Assembly (NCBI GenBank): GCA_900313615.1
Contig: OMRP01000002.1
Location: forward strand, 310,001-374,000
Direction of reading: 5' to 3'
Length of the DNA: 64,000 bases
DNA from: an uncultured Prevotellaceae bacterium
Lineage (GTDB): Bacteria > Bacteroidota > Bacteroidia > Bacteroidales > Bacteroidaceae
A model generated the notes under the pieces. It was not told the DNA's origin, did no database searches, and worked only from the letters and a program-made list of their open reading frames with translations. The stretch's first letter is position 1. Every line of letters begins with the position of its first letter. A program made the position numbers and the translations under genes. Below are positions 26,594 to 35,619 of the stretch, piece after piece.

Positions 26594-28066
26594 ATGAATC
26601 AGAATCAAACTGGTAGCAAAGCCTACCTATTCGGTATTGTGTTGGTGGCTGTATTAGGCGGCCTGCTCTTCGGTTACGACACAGCCGTCATCTCTGGTGC
26701 CGAGAAGGGACTCCAAGCCTTCTTCATGGGTGCTAAAGACTTCACTTACACTGATGGATGGCATGGGTTCACCTCTGCATCAGCCCTCATTGGATGTATC
26801 ATCGGTTCCGCCCTCTCCGGACTGCTTGCGACACGGTTGGGACGCAAACGCTCCCTCATCATCGCTGGCATCTTGTTCTTTATCTCCGCCTTGGGTTCGA
26901 TGAATCCCGAGTTCTTATTCTTCAAACACGGAGAACCCACATTCTCATTGCTTATCACGTTTAACATATACCGCATTATCGGTGGCATCGGTGTAGGTCT
27001 GGCATCCGCCATCTGCCCCATGTACATTGGTGAGGTGGCACCCTCAAACATCCGTGGAATGCTCGTTTCATGGAACCAATTCGCTATTATCTTCGGTCAG
27101 TTGGTGGTATACTTCGTCAACTTCCTCATATTGGGTGAGCACACCAATCCTATCATCGAATCGATTGGTCAGGGTGTGAATGCCATCGCTCCGGGAAGCG
27201 ACCCATGGACCATCGCTACTGGATGGCGCTACATGTTCGGTTCCGAGGCTGTTCCTGCCGGTCTGTTCGCATTGCTCATCTGTTTCGTTCCCGAGACACC
27301 GCGTTACCTCGTGTCTGTGGGCAAAGACGAGAAAGCCCTGGGCATTCTCGCCCGTATCAACGGCAGCGAGAAAGCAGCCACCATCCTGCATAATATCAAG
27401 GAGACCATCACCGTAAAGACGGAAAAACTGTTCACCTATGGTTTCCTCGTCATCTTCGTGGGCATCATGCTCAGTGTGTTCCAACAGGCTGTGGGCATCA
27501 ATGCCGTGCTCTACTACGCACCGCGTATTTTCGGCGACATGGGCATGGAGAACCCGATGGTGGTGACCGTGGTTATGGGTATCATCAACATCCTCTTCAC
27601 CCTCGTGGCCATTTTCACCGTAGAGAAATGGGGCCGCAAACCGTTGCTCATCACCGGTAGCATCGGCATGGCTATCGGTGCCTTCGGCGTTGCCCTCACC
27701 TTCGGTCATGCCGGCATGGAGATGGTAACCGCCGTAAGCATCATGGTCTACTCCGCATCGTTCATGATGTCATGGGGTCCCATCACTTGGGTGCTTATCG
27801 CAGAAATCTTCCCCAACACCATCCGTGGTGCCGCCGTGGCCATCGCCGTGGCCTTCCAGTGGATTTTCAACTTTATCGTCAGTTCCACCTTCGTACCGAT
27901 GTTCAACATGCACCTGAGCGAGGGCGACGATTTCGGTCACTGGTTCACCTACGGCCTCTACGGTGTCATCTGCGTGCTGGCTGCCCTCTTCGTATGGCGA
28001 CTGGTGCCCGAGACCAAGGGCAAGACGCTCGAAGACATGAGCCGTCTGTGGAAGAAAGAGAAATAA
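26594..28066 (+). CDS. xylE: Sugar:proton symporter, XylE-like (MFS sugar porter)
   Basis: A 490-residue, 12-helix transporter. Sugar-porter signatures are clear: LGGLLFGYDTAVISGA in helix 1, RLGRKRSLI after helix 2, RIIGGIGVGLASAICPMYIGEVAPSNIRG, the central FQQAVGINAVLYYAP, the loop EKWGRKPLL and PETKGKTLE near the C-terminus. Length and the extended first extracellular loop fit E. coli XylE (D-xylose). Xylose is a plausible substrate given the GH43 and esterase genes upstream, but related porters take glucose or arabinose. It is flanked by terminators on both sides, so it is monocistronic. Confidence 0.85.
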   Translation: MNQNQTGSKAYLFGIVLVAVLGGLLFGYDTAVISGAEKGLQAFFMGAKDFTYTDGWHGFTSASALIGCIIGSALSGLLATRLGRKRSLIIAGILFFISALGSMNPEFLFFKHGEPTFSLLITFNIYRIIGGIGVGLASAICPMYIGEVAPSNIRGMLVSWNQFAIIFGQLVVYFVNFLILGEHTNPIIESIGQGVNAIAPGSDPWTIATGWRYMFGSEAVPAGLFALLICFVPETPRYLVSVGKDEKALGILARINGSEKAATILHNIKETITVKTEKLFTYGFLVIFVGIMLSVFQQAVGINAVLYYAPRIFGDMGMENPMVVTVVMGIINILFTLVAIFTVEKWGRKPLLITGSIGMAIGAFGVALTFGHAGMEMVTAVSIMVYSASFMMSWGPITWVLIAEIFPNTIRGAAVAIAVAFQWIFNFIVSSTFVPMFNMHLSEGDDFGHWFTYGLYGVICVLAALFVWRLVPETKGKTLEDMSRLWKKEK

Positions 28067-28082
28067 AGAATAACGTTATCAT

Positions 28083-28130
28083 ACTGAAAAGAGAGCGGGC
28101 TGAGTCAGTCCGCTCTCTTTTCAGTTTTTC
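28083..28130 (+). terminator. Strong intrinsic terminator of the sugar porter gene
   Basis: A perfect 16-bp stem (28083-28098 with 28110-28125, ACTGAAAAGAGAGCGG) around an 11-nt loop is followed by TTTT. Confidence 0.85.
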
Positions 28131-28140
28131 AGGTATCTTA

Positions 28141-28171
28141 TTTGTGTTTTCGTTTTTTTTTCTTACTTTTG
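28141..28171 (+). promoter_or_regulatory. Promoter of metF
   Basis: TTTG at 28141-28144, 19 nt, then TACTTTTG at 28164-28171; the ATG is at 28194, giving a leader of about 17 nt. Confidence 0.65.
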
Positions 28172-28193
28172 CAAATTAAATGTCACATTAACA

Positions 28194-29150
28194 ATGTTAT
28201 TGCCCGATCTATTTGAAAAGCAACTCACGGGAAAGCATTTCTCCTTCGAAGTGCTGCCACCGCTGAAAGGCACCGGCACGGAAAGTCTCTTCCGTACTAT
28301 TGCCATTCTGAAAGAGTTGGATCCTCTATACATCAATATCACCACCCACCACAGCGAATATATATATCGTGAGGTTGAGGGTGGCCTTCTTGAACGACAA
28401 CGTATCCGTCGCCGTCCTGGCACCATCGCCATAGCCGCCGCCATACAACAGCGTTTCGGCATACCCGTGGTGCCCCATGTGATATGCAGCGGAACAACCA
28501 TCGAGAATATTGAATACGAACTGCTCGACTTGCAGTTCCTCGGCATTCGCCACCTGCTTTTACTGCGTGGCGACAAGGCACAAGACGACAAGATGTTCAC
28601 CCCCACCCTGGGCGGACACCGACATACGACCGACCTCATCCAACAGGTGACACGCTTCAACGAGGGATTCTTCTCCGACGGAAGTCAGATGAAGAACCCT
28701 GGCCAACCATTCACATTCGGCGTGGCGTGTTATCCAGAAAAGCATGAAGAGGCGCCGAACCTCGAGCAGGACATGCTGTATCTGAAAATGAAACAGGACT
28801 TGGGTGCACAGTATGCCGTGACCCAACTGTTCTACGACAACGAAAAATATTTCCAGTTCGTGGAACGGGCACGCGCCATGGGTATCACCATACCCATCAT
28901 ACCAGGCATCAAGCCCTTCGCCAAACTGAGTCAGATAACCACTGTACCCAAGACCTTCCACTGCGACATACCACAGGCATTGGCATCGGAGGCACTGAAA
29001 TGCCATGACGACGCGTCGGCACGCGAATTGGGTATCGAGTGGTGCACAGCACAATGTCGTGAGTTATATGCCCACGGTGTGCAGAATATCCATTTCTACA
29101 CTGTGTCGGCCATTGAAAGCGTGAGAGAGGTGGTGCAACGACTGATGTGA
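28194..29150 (+). CDS. metF: Methylenetetrahydrofolate reductase
   Basis: A 318-residue flavoenzyme reducing 5,10-methylene-THF to 5-methyl-THF for methionine synthesis. The TIM barrel is recognised by HFSFEVLPP (catalytic Glu), LYINITTHH, VVPHVICSGT, HLLLLRGDKAQ, TFGVACYPEKHEEAPN, YAVTQLFYDN and the late IPIIPGIKP. It heads an operon metF-holB-ricT-gldH, since no promoter or terminator is seen in the 106-nt gap to holB, which instead contains two short tandem arrays. Confidence 0.93.
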   Translation: MLLPDLFEKQLTGKHFSFEVLPPLKGTGTESLFRTIAILKELDPLYINITTHHSEYIYREVEGGLLERQRIRRRPGTIAIAAAIQQRFGIPVVPHVICSGTTIENIEYELLDLQFLGIRHLLLLRGDKAQDDKMFTPTLGGHRHTTDLIQQVTRFNEGFFSDGSQMKNPGQPFTFGVACYPEKHEEAPNLEQDMLYLKMKQDLGAQYAVTQLFYDNEKYFQFVERARAMGITIPIIPGIKPFAKLSQITTVPKTFHCDIPQALASEALKCHDDASARELGIEWCTAQCRELYAHGVQNIHFYTVSAIESVREVVQRLM

Positions 29151-29155
29151 CGATA

Positions 29156-29239
29156 GGAGCAAGGGGCAAGGAGCAAGGAGCAAGAGATTGCCACACAGAC
29201 CATTGTCTACACTCCTAAACTCCTATACTCCTGAACTCC
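29156..29239. repeat. Paired arrays: (GGRGCAA)4 + GAGATT, then 8-mer (TNNACTCC)4
   Basis: 29156-29183 reads GGAGCAA, GGGGCAA, GGAGCAA, GGAGCAA, then GAGATT. After an 18-nt spacer, 29208-29239 reads TACACTCC, TAAACTCC, TATACTCC, TGAACTCC. The first array begins five bases after the metF stop; the second ends 17 bases before the holB start. Confidence 0.88.
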
Positions 29240-29256
29240 TGATAAATTTCAACTAC

Positions 29257-30393
29257 ATGCGTTTCTCAGAAGTAATAGGACAGGAAGATACCAAGCGACA
29301 CTTGCTGGCAATGGCGGCAAGTGGCAAGGTGCCGCATGCCATGCTGTTCCAAGGACCTGTAGGCGACGGGAAGATGGCGTTGGCCATGGCTTTTGCCTCG
29401 TCACTTCTGTGCAAGAACCACGCACCAGGCGAAGAGGCATGCGGACAGTGTCCGCAATGTGCCATGTTGGCAAAATGGGAACATCCCGACCTACACTTCA
29501 CCTTCCCCACCATCAAGCCCAAAGGAAGCCCATCCGATTATAAGCCCATCAGCGACGACTTCATTCGAGAATGGCACAGACTGTTGCAGAAAGGCACCTA
29601 CTTCACCCTCAACCAATGGCTGGAGGAGATTGGCGTAGAGAACCAACAGAGTATCATCACCGTTCGCGAAAGCGATGAATTGCAACGCAAGCTGTCATTG
29701 ATGTCGTCGCAAGGCGGTTACAAAATCAATATCATGTGGCTGCCGGAAAAAATGAATGCCGCGGCGGCCAACAAAATCCTCAAGCTACTGGAGGAACCAC
29801 CACAGCAAACACTCTTCATCCTGGTGAGCGAACAACCCGAACTGCTACTCGAGACCATCCGAAGCCGCACACAACCCATCACACTCCATCGACTCAGCGA
29901 CCATGAGGTGGAAGAGGCATTGGTGAATCAACGAGGTATTGACGAGACTTCCGCCAAGCGCATCGCCCACGTGGTATCGGGCAATTGGCTGCAAGCTCTC
30001 GATGAACTGGATGCCAACAATGAAAACCGCACGTTCCTCGACCTGTTCATACAGTTCATGCGCATCGCATACCAACGTGACGTACGTGCCATGAAGAAAT
30101 GGGCGGAGACGGCAGCAGCCTTGGGGCGCGAACAGCAGAAACGAATGTTGAACTATTTCCTGCGTCTCATACGCGAAAATTTCATGTACAATTTCCAACG
30201 CCCGGAACTGAACTACATGACCATCGACGAAGAGAATTTCGCCAAGAACTTCGCACGTTTCGTCAATGAGCGCAATGTATTGACCATCAGCGATATCATA
30301 CAAAGAGCCATACGTGACATCTCACAGAATGCCAATGCCAGAATCGTGTTCTACGACATGGCGCTCGGTGTCACAGTGGTCATCAAACAATAA
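29257..30393 (+). CDS. holB: DNA polymerase III delta' subunit
   Basis: A 378-residue clamp-loader subunit. The N-terminus MRFSEVIGQEDTKRHLL, the modified P-loop GPVGDGKM (Met where active ATPases have Ser/Thr), the zinc-binding set CKNHAPGEEACGQCPQC, and the LLEEPPQQTLFILVSEQPELLLETIRSRTQ sensor region identify delta'. It opens the beta clamp loader at the replisome and does not itself hydrolyse ATP in known examples. The ATG at 29257 is chosen because MRFSEVIGQ is the family start; an upstream in-frame start would translate the 8-mer array. Confidence 0.9.
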   Translation: MRFSEVIGQEDTKRHLLAMAASGKVPHAMLFQGPVGDGKMALAMAFASSLLCKNHAPGEEACGQCPQCAMLAKWEHPDLHFTFPTIKPKGSPSDYKPISDDFIREWHRLLQKGTYFTLNQWLEEIGVENQQSIITVRESDELQRKLSLMSSQGGYKINIMWLPEKMNAAAANKILKLLEEPPQQTLFILVSEQPELLLETIRSRTQPITLHRLSDHEVEEALVNQRGIDETSAKRIAHVVSGNWLQALDELDANNENRTFLDLFIQFMRIAYQRDVRAMKKWAETAAALGREQQKRMLNYFLRLIRENFMYNFQRPELNYMTIDEENFAKNFARFVNERNVLTISDIIQRAIRDISQNANARIVFYDMALGVTVVIKQ

Positions 30394-30406
30394 AAACGAC
30401 ACCTAC

Positions 30407-31654
30407 ATGGATTACAAGAATATGACCTTTAAAATGGTGAACGGCAGTGACCGAGGACTATGCCGACGCGGATGCGGACGACAAGACAAACAACTGAATA
30501 CTTACGACTATCTTGCCGACATCCCTGGCAACGACACCAGCACCGACCTGGTGGAGGTACAATTCAAGAACACCCGAAAAGGCTATTACCACAACGTGAA
30601 CCGCCTCGACCTGAAAAAGGGCGACATCGTGGCAGTGGAAGCCAACCCAGGCCACGACATCGGAGTGGTGACGCTCACTGGACAGTTGGTGCGCCTGCAA
30701 GTGAAAAAAGCCAACCTGAAGTCGGAAGAGGACATCCGCCGCATCTACCGCATCGCCAAACCTGTCGACATGGACAAATACCATGAGGCGAAGAGCCGCG
30801 AGCACGATACGATGATTCAAAGCCGTCAGATAGCCAAAGACCTGGGATTGCAGATGAAAATCGGCGACGTAGAATACCAAGGCGACGGCAACAAAGCCAT
30901 CTTCTACTATATCGCCGACGAACGCGTTGACTTCCGACAACTCATCAAAGTGCTGGCGGAAACATTCCATGTACGCATCGAGATGAAACAGATTGGCGCA
31001 CGACAAGAAGCGGGGCGCATCGGTGGAACCGGGCCATGCGGACGTGAACTGTGCTGCGCCACATGGATGAAAAATTTCGTGTCGGTAAGCACCGCCGCCG
31101 CTCGTTTCCAGGACATATCACTCAATCCGCAGAAACTGGCGGGTATGTGCGCCAAACTGAAATGCTGCCTGAACTACGAGGTGGACAACTATATGGAGGC
31201 CGGCAAACTGATGCCTTCACGCGAGGAAGTACTACAAACGGCCGACAGCGACTACTACCTGTTCAAAAGCGATATCTTGGCTGGATTGGTCACCTACTCC
31301 ACCGACAAACGCATGGCTGCCAACCTTTGCACCATCAGTGCGGCAAGAGCCAACGACATCATCGAGATGAACAAGAAGGGAGTGAAACCGCTTTCTTTGC
31401 CCGATGACGACCAGGTGCAACAGGAAGAGCGACCGCTCGACCTCCTTGAGAATGAGAGCATCACACGCTTCGACAAGAACAAACGCAAGAAAAAAGGAGC
31501 CAAGGGCAAGGAACAAGGAGCTAGAGGCAAGGACCAAGGGCCAAGAAACAAAGGACAAGCACCACGAGGCAAAGACCAAGGACCGAGGGGCAGACAAGAT
31601 GACAGACCCGCACAAAGGGACTCCCGACACAACAAGGCCAAAGAAAAAGAATAA
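30407..31654 (+). CDS. ricT: PSP1-domain protein RicT with repeat-derived basic tail
   Basis: A 415-residue cytoplasmic protein. The PSP1 domain spans about residues 40-260, with VEVQFKNTRKGYYHN near its start and the paired Cys motifs GTGPCGRELCCATW and MCAKLKCCLNYE. RicT/YaaT proteins join a complex that controls RNase Y-dependent RNA processing in Bacillus; the Cys residues bind Fe-S there. From about residue 364 the protein changes to a Gly/Lys/Arg/Gln tail with a seven-residue period, encoded by fourteen degenerate copies of the GGRGCAA heptamer (31496-31593). The ATG at 30407 follows holB by 13 nt and matches the family start. Confidence 0.88.
   Translation: MDYKNMTFKMVNGSDRGLCRRGCGRQDKQLNTYDYLADIPGNDTSTDLVEVQFKNTRKGYYHNVNRLDLKKGDIVAVEANPGHDIGVVTLTGQLVRLQVKKANLKSEEDIRRIYRIAKPVDMDKYHEAKSREHDTMIQSRQIAKDLGLQMKIGDVEYQGDGNKAIFYYIADERVDFRQLIKVLAETFHVRIEMKQIGARQEAGRIGGTGPCGRELCCATWMKNFVSVSTAAARFQDISLNPQKLAGMCAKLKCCLNYEVDNYMEAGKLMPSREEVLQTADSDYYLFKSDILAGLVTYSTDKRMAANLCTISAARANDIIEMNKKGVKPLSLPDDDQVQQEERPLDLLENESITRFDKNKRKKKGAKGKEQGARGKDQGPRNKGQAPRGKDQGPRGRQDDRPAQRDSRHNKAKEKE
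31496..31593 (+). repeat. Heptamer array (GGRGCAA-like)14 encoding the RicT tail
   Basis: Fourteen consecutive 7-nt units from GGAGCCA, AGGGCAA, GGAACAA to GGACCGA, GGGGCAG, without a slip in register. Because three units make 21 nt, the protein shows a heptapeptide period with consensus G-[AP]-[KR]-[GN]-[KR]-x-Q. Confidence 0.85.
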
Positions 31655-31679
31655 TCGACATCAAGGCCAAGGAGAAAGA

Positions 31680-32168
31680 ATGAAAAGCATCAAGGCCAAA
31701 GTCCTTCTAATCCAGTCGGCGATATGGCTGATGGCATTGTGCCTGTTGGTCGCTTGCTATCCCAACACACGCTATGTAGAATATCATCATACCGATGTAA
31801 CGGGATGGGAAAAAGACAGCGTGCTCTGCTTCGGCATAGCCCCTCTCGAAGAAAGTGGCCCATATGTGGAAGAATTGGGTTTACGCACCGAAAGCAGCTA
31901 CCCATTCCTCCATCTCTCGCTGGTCATAGAACAGCAAGTATATCCTTCAGGACGACACATCACCGACACACTACAACTACCCATCTACGACCAAGAAGGT
32001 CATCCCGTCGGACGCGGATTGTCCATCTACCGTCAGGAGTTGCCATTCCGTTTCATCAATCTCCACGAAGGTGATTCGCTAGCCATACGCATCCATCATA
32101 ATATGCTACGCCGTTCACTGCCGGGTGTAACCGAAGTGGGCATTCATCTATTAAAAAAGGTAAGGTAG
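31680..32168 (+). CDS. gldH: Gliding-motility-family lipoprotein GldH
   Basis: A 162-residue lipoprotein. After the signal segment a lipobox LLVACYPN places the lipidated Cys near residue 26. The mature sequence (VEYHHTDVTGWEKDSVLCFGI...PFLHLSLVIEQQVYPSGRHITDTLQLPIYD) matches GldH, which is conserved in non-gliding Bacteroidales next to ricT. In Flavobacterium it is needed for gliding; here an envelope role linked to type IX secretion is possible. The ATG overlaps a run of CAAGGCCAA-like repeats around 31659-31700, which makes the precise N-terminus a little uncertain. Confidence 0.82.
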   Translation: MKSIKAKVLLIQSAIWLMALCLLVACYPNTRYVEYHHTDVTGWEKDSVLCFGIAPLEESGPYVEELGLRTESSYPFLHLSLVIEQQVYPSGRHITDTLQLPIYDQEGHPVGRGLSIYRQELPFRFINLHEGDSLAIRIHHNMLRRSLPGVTEVGIHLLKKVR

Positions 32169-32320
32169 TTAAAAAGAAGGGATTGGAAAGGGAGTTAAAG
32201 AGAAGTTAAAAGGAAGTTAAAAGGACAATGCCCCCCAGCGGAGTATTGTCCCTTTAACTTCCAAGCGAAGCGATAACTACCCTTCTCTTCCCTTTAACTC
32301 CCTTTCCTTTCCCTTCTCTT
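32166..32320. repeat. Palindromic repeat, copy 2 (family GAAGTTAAAAGGACA)
   Basis: Inner arms 32212-32229 and 32245-32262 match over 18 bp with one mismatch; outer arms around 32176-32205 and 32282-32318 extend the palindrome (GGGAGTTAAAG with CTTTAACTCCC). It fills the gap between convergent gldH and rodA. It shares the arm sequence and the 18-mer TATCGCTTCGCTTGGAAG with copy 1 at 9434-9538, in opposite orientation. Confidence 0.78.
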
Positions 32321-32321
32321 C

Positions 32322-33791
32322 TTATGTCCTGATTATATTCCTACCGGCATCTATACGTAGGAAGATAAACAGCAATATGGTGAATCCCCACAACGAAGAG
32401 CCTCCATAACTGAAGAATGGCAAGGGGATGCCTATGACAGGCGTCAAACCAAGCACCATACCCACATTGATGAACACATGGAAGAGAAAAATGCTCAGCA
32501 CACAATAGCCATACACCCTTCCAAACTTAAATGGTTGCCGCTCCGCCAAATGAATCAGACGCAATATAAGGGCCAGGAACAGCAACAACACGCCGGCACT
32601 GCCCAAGAACCCCTCTTCCTCACCCACGGTGCAGAAAATAAAGTCGGTGTCTTGCTCAGGCACGAATTTCAATTTCGTCTGCGTGCCATTAAGAAAGCCC
32701 TTTCCCTCCAAGCCACCTGAGCCGATGGCTATCTCACTCTGATGGACATTGTAACCAGCACCGCTCAAGTCATCGTCCAAGCCCAGCAACACATTGATAC
32801 GCGTGCGTTGGTGAGGCTCCATCACCGAATTAAGCACATAACTGGCACTATAGAAAAACACAATCGACCCTACGGCAAACAGAGCCACGAGCAGGAAATT
32901 TGTTTTCCGCGTGCTCATCCACTGATACAAGAGATAGCCGATGAGGGCGGCACATACCACCAATTGCACCCACACGATGTCGAAAGGTATGACATAAAGG
33001 GAGAACAACAGGAAGCCCACCGTGACGAACAGCATATACGCCAACATACTCAAGCTTTTACGCTTGTCGTCGCAATACACATACACCATGCCGGCTGAGA
33101 AGAGTTGCACTAGCAGCAACACCACGAATTTTCCCACGGAAGTGGGTGTGCCGAGCAGCATCACCTGTTCATAACGTATGCCCAGCACGAAATACACCAC
33201 CAAGGCCACACCGGTGAAGAGGATGCTCCCAGGCATACCCTCACGGTAGAACATGAGGAAGAACGCCAGGTAGACCAATGCCGAGCCTGTTTCTTTCTGT
33301 CCCACGATGAGCAACATAGGCAGGAACACGAGTCCGCAGGCGGCAAAAAACTGTTTCATGCGCTGCATGCTGAAACCATAGGTACTCATGTATTTGCTCA
33401 CGGCCAATGCCGTGGCGAATTTGGCGAACTCTGCTGGTTGCAATCGCACGGGTCCCATGACAAGCCACGATCGTGAGCCCTTGATTTCATGGGGATTGAA
33501 GATGGTGGCGAAGAGCAAGAACATCATCAACCCATAGATGACATAGGCGAAAGTATCGTAATAACGGTCGTCAAGCAAAAGGATGACCAGGCCTAGCACT
33601 ATCGACGTGCCTATCCACACTATCTGCATGCCAGAGCGTGTGCTCAGGCTGAAGATGTCGGTGTCACCATAGGTGTAACTGGCTCCACAGACACTCACCC
33701 ACCCGAAGGAGAGGAGCGCCACATAGATGGCGATGGTCCACCAGTCAAGTGAACCCAACACGCTGGGCTGCTTATCTGTCCGTTTTGCCAT
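32322..33791 (-). CDS. rodA: Rod-shape SEDS peptidoglycan glycosyltransferase RodA
   Basis: A 489-residue, roughly ten-helix SEDS protein that polymerises glycan strands in the elongasome. Recognisable are GSRSWLVMGPVRLQPAEFAKFATALA, the block QSEIAIGSGGLEGKGFLNGTQTKLKFVPEQDTDFIFCTVGEEEGFLG, and the final GIPLPFFSYGGSSLWG. The Asp in the TDFIF loop, which I take to be the catalytic one from E. coli RodA, is present. The more N-terminal QPDLGT-type motif reads QKETGS. The protein is longer than the usual 370-420 residues because of an insert between helices in its middle. Its start overlaps the mrdA stop by 20 nt. Confidence 0.93.
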   Translation of the reverse strand: MAKRTDKQPSVLGSLDWWTIAIYVALLSFGWVSVCGASYTYGDTDIFSLSTRSGMQIVWIGTSIVLGLVILLLDDRYYDTFAYVIYGLMMFLLFATIFNPHEIKGSRSWLVMGPVRLQPAEFAKFATALAVSKYMSTYGFSMQRMKQFFAACGLVFLPMLLIVGQKETGSALVYLAFFLMFYREGMPGSILFTGVALVVYFVLGIRYEQVMLLGTPTSVGKFVVLLLVQLFSAGMVYVYCDDKRKSLSMLAYMLFVTVGFLLFSLYVIPFDIVWVQLVVCAALIGYLLYQWMSTRKTNFLLVALFAVGSIVFFYSASYVLNSVMEPHQRTRINVLLGLDDDLSGAGYNVHQSEIAIGSGGLEGKGFLNGTQTKLKFVPEQDTDFIFCTVGEEEGFLGSAGVLLLFLALILRLIHLAERQPFKFGRVYGYCVLSIFLFHVFINVGMVLGLTPVIGIPLPFFSYGGSSLWGFTILLFIFLRIDAGRNIIRT

Positions 33792-35619
33792 ATGAAATAT
33801 GTCTCTTCTGAATTGCCGACGCCTGCGACTCGCTGCTGGCCGACAATTTGCCTTTGATATACTGTTCCATCATCAACGCACCGATAGGCACGCCGTAAGT
33901 AGCACCAAAACCACCGTTCTCCACATACACGGCCACGGCTATCTGCGGTTCTTCCATCGGTGCGAAACCCATGAATGCACTGTGGTCGCGACCACGGTTC
34001 TGCGCCGTTCCCGTCTTGCCACATACGGCATAGTCACTGCGGTTGGCCCTGCGGCAGGTACCACCAGTAACAGCCCTACGCATACCCTCAACCACCAGTT
34101 CATAGGCCTCGCGAGGAGCCTTGGTATAACGCGGGGTTGTGAACGTGGCATCCAATGGTTCGCCACCCACCGATTTCACCACATGAGGGGTGCAGAAAAA
34201 GCCACGGTTGGCGATGGTGGCACCGAGGTTGGCGATCTGTAATGGGGTGAGCGTCACCTCACCCTGACCGATGGCGATACTGATGACACCCAGCGCATTC
34301 CACCCATTCTTGAAGGCGTTGTCGTAGAAATCGCCATTGGGTATCATGCCACGTTTCTCACCAGGCATGTCGATACCGAGTTTATAGCCAAAGCCCATGC
34401 TCACCATATAGTCGCGCCAAGTGTTCATGGCATCATGCAGCGAATTGTATTTCTTGTCGGTGAGCATGTGATACAATCCCCAACAGAAATAGCCATTGCA
34501 CGAGGTACCAATAGCGGGCACAAGGTTCAGTGGCGACCCGTGTCCGTGGCAACCCACTCTCATGCCCGAGAAGACGAATCCACGGTGGCAGGGATATTTG
34601 GTGTCTTGATCGATGATTTTTTCTGAGAGGAAGGTAAGAGCTTGCGAGGTCTTGAACGTAGAACCCGGCGGATACATACCCATGATGGCACGGTTGAGCA
34701 GCGGTTTTAGGGGGTCGCGCGCCAATTCGGCATGATGCTTGCCACGCTGGCGACCAATCATCAGACGTGGGTCGTAACTGGGCGAGCTAACCATACAGAG
34801 CACCTCGCCAGTCTTCGGCTCGATAGCAACGATGCTACCCAACTTCCCTTCCATGAGCCGTTCGCCCAACCGCTGCAACTCGATATCGATGCTCAGCGTA
34901 AGGTCCTTGCCGGGAATGGGCTGGGTATCGAATTGGCCGTTTTGGTAATTGCCCTGAATGCGACCGTGGGCATCGCGCAGCAGTACCTGCACACCCTTCG
35001 TGCCACGTAGGTCTTCCTCGTAACTACGCTCTATGCCCTGCTTGCCGATATAGTCGCCTGGCTGGTAGTAGCCATCGCGCTTGATATCGTCAGGCGAAAC
35101 TTCGGCCACGTCGCCCAATATCAGCGCCGCATTCGGGTATTCATACTGGCGGATGGAGCGTTTCTGGATATAGAAACCGGGGAAACGGTAGGCTTTCTCC
35201 TGAAATACGCTGAATTCTTGGTCGCTGAGTTGTGTCATGAACAACTGTTGCGTAAAGCGCGAATAACCAGGATTCTTCGAACGGTCCTGTATGTCGCGCA
35301 TGCGCTTGATGAAATAGTCCTTTGTGATATTGAGGGTACTGCACAGCTCCATGGTGTCGATGCGGCTACGCGCCTCGTTCACCACCACCATGATGTCATA
35401 TGACGGTTGATTGTAGACCAGCAACTTGCCGTTTCGGTCAAAGATGTTGCCGCGCGAAGGAAACTCCACCTTCTTCAGGAAAGCATTACTATCGGCATTT
35501 CGTTTGTAGTCATCGCTCATAATCTGCAGCGTGAACAGACGAAAGATGAACACAACGATAATGATGATGGCCACTCCACCGATCACAAAGCGCCGTTTCT
35601 CCAACTCATAATCTTTCAT
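33772..35619 (-). CDS. mrdA: Penicillin-binding protein 2
   Basis: A 615-residue class B PBP and transpeptidase partner of RodA. One N-terminal membrane helix (FVIGGVAIIIIVVFIFRLF) is followed by the pedestal domain beginning RGNIFDRNGKLLVYNQPSYD. The catalytic motifs are PGSTFK (SxxK serine), GTSCNGYF (SxN) and CGKTGTAQN (KTG). It cross-links new peptidoglycan during side-wall growth. It lies within the mreBCD-mrdA-rodA operon; the start shares one base with the mreD stop. Confidence 0.95.
   Translation of the reverse strand: MKDYELEKRRFVIGGVAIIIIVVFIFRLFTLQIMSDDYKRNADSNAFLKKVEFPSRGNIFDRNGKLLVYNQPSYDIMVVVNEARSRIDTMELCSTLNITKDYFIKRMRDIQDRSKNPGYSRFTQQLFMTQLSDQEFSVFQEKAYRFPGFYIQKRSIRQYEYPNAALILGDVAEVSPDDIKRDGYYQPGDYIGKQGIERSYEEDLRGTKGVQVLLRDAHGRIQGNYQNGQFDTQPIPGKDLTLSIDIELQRLGERLMEGKLGSIVAIEPKTGEVLCMVSSPSYDPRLMIGRQRGKHHAELARDPLKPLLNRAIMGMYPPGSTFKTSQALTFLSEKIIDQDTKYPCHRGFVFSGMRVGCHGHGSPLNLVPAIGTSCNGYFCWGLYHMLTDKKYNSLHDAMNTWRDYMVSMGFGYKLGIDMPGEKRGMIPNGDFYDNAFKNGWNALGVISIAIGQGEVTLTPLQIANLGATIANRGFFCTPHVVKSVGGEPLDATFTTPRYTKAPREAYELVVEGMRRAVTGGTCRRANRSDYAVCGKTGTAQNRGRDHSAFMGFAPMEEPQIAVAVYVENGGFGATYGVPIGALMMEQYIKGKLSASSESQASAIQKRHISYGKTDR

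Noticed and set aside
32322-33791. RodA inactivated because the QPDLGT-type motif reads QKETGS.
   Set aside because: The Asp in the TDFIF loop, which I take to be the catalytic residue, is present, and the rest of the SEDS signature is intact; the change is probably a lineage variant.
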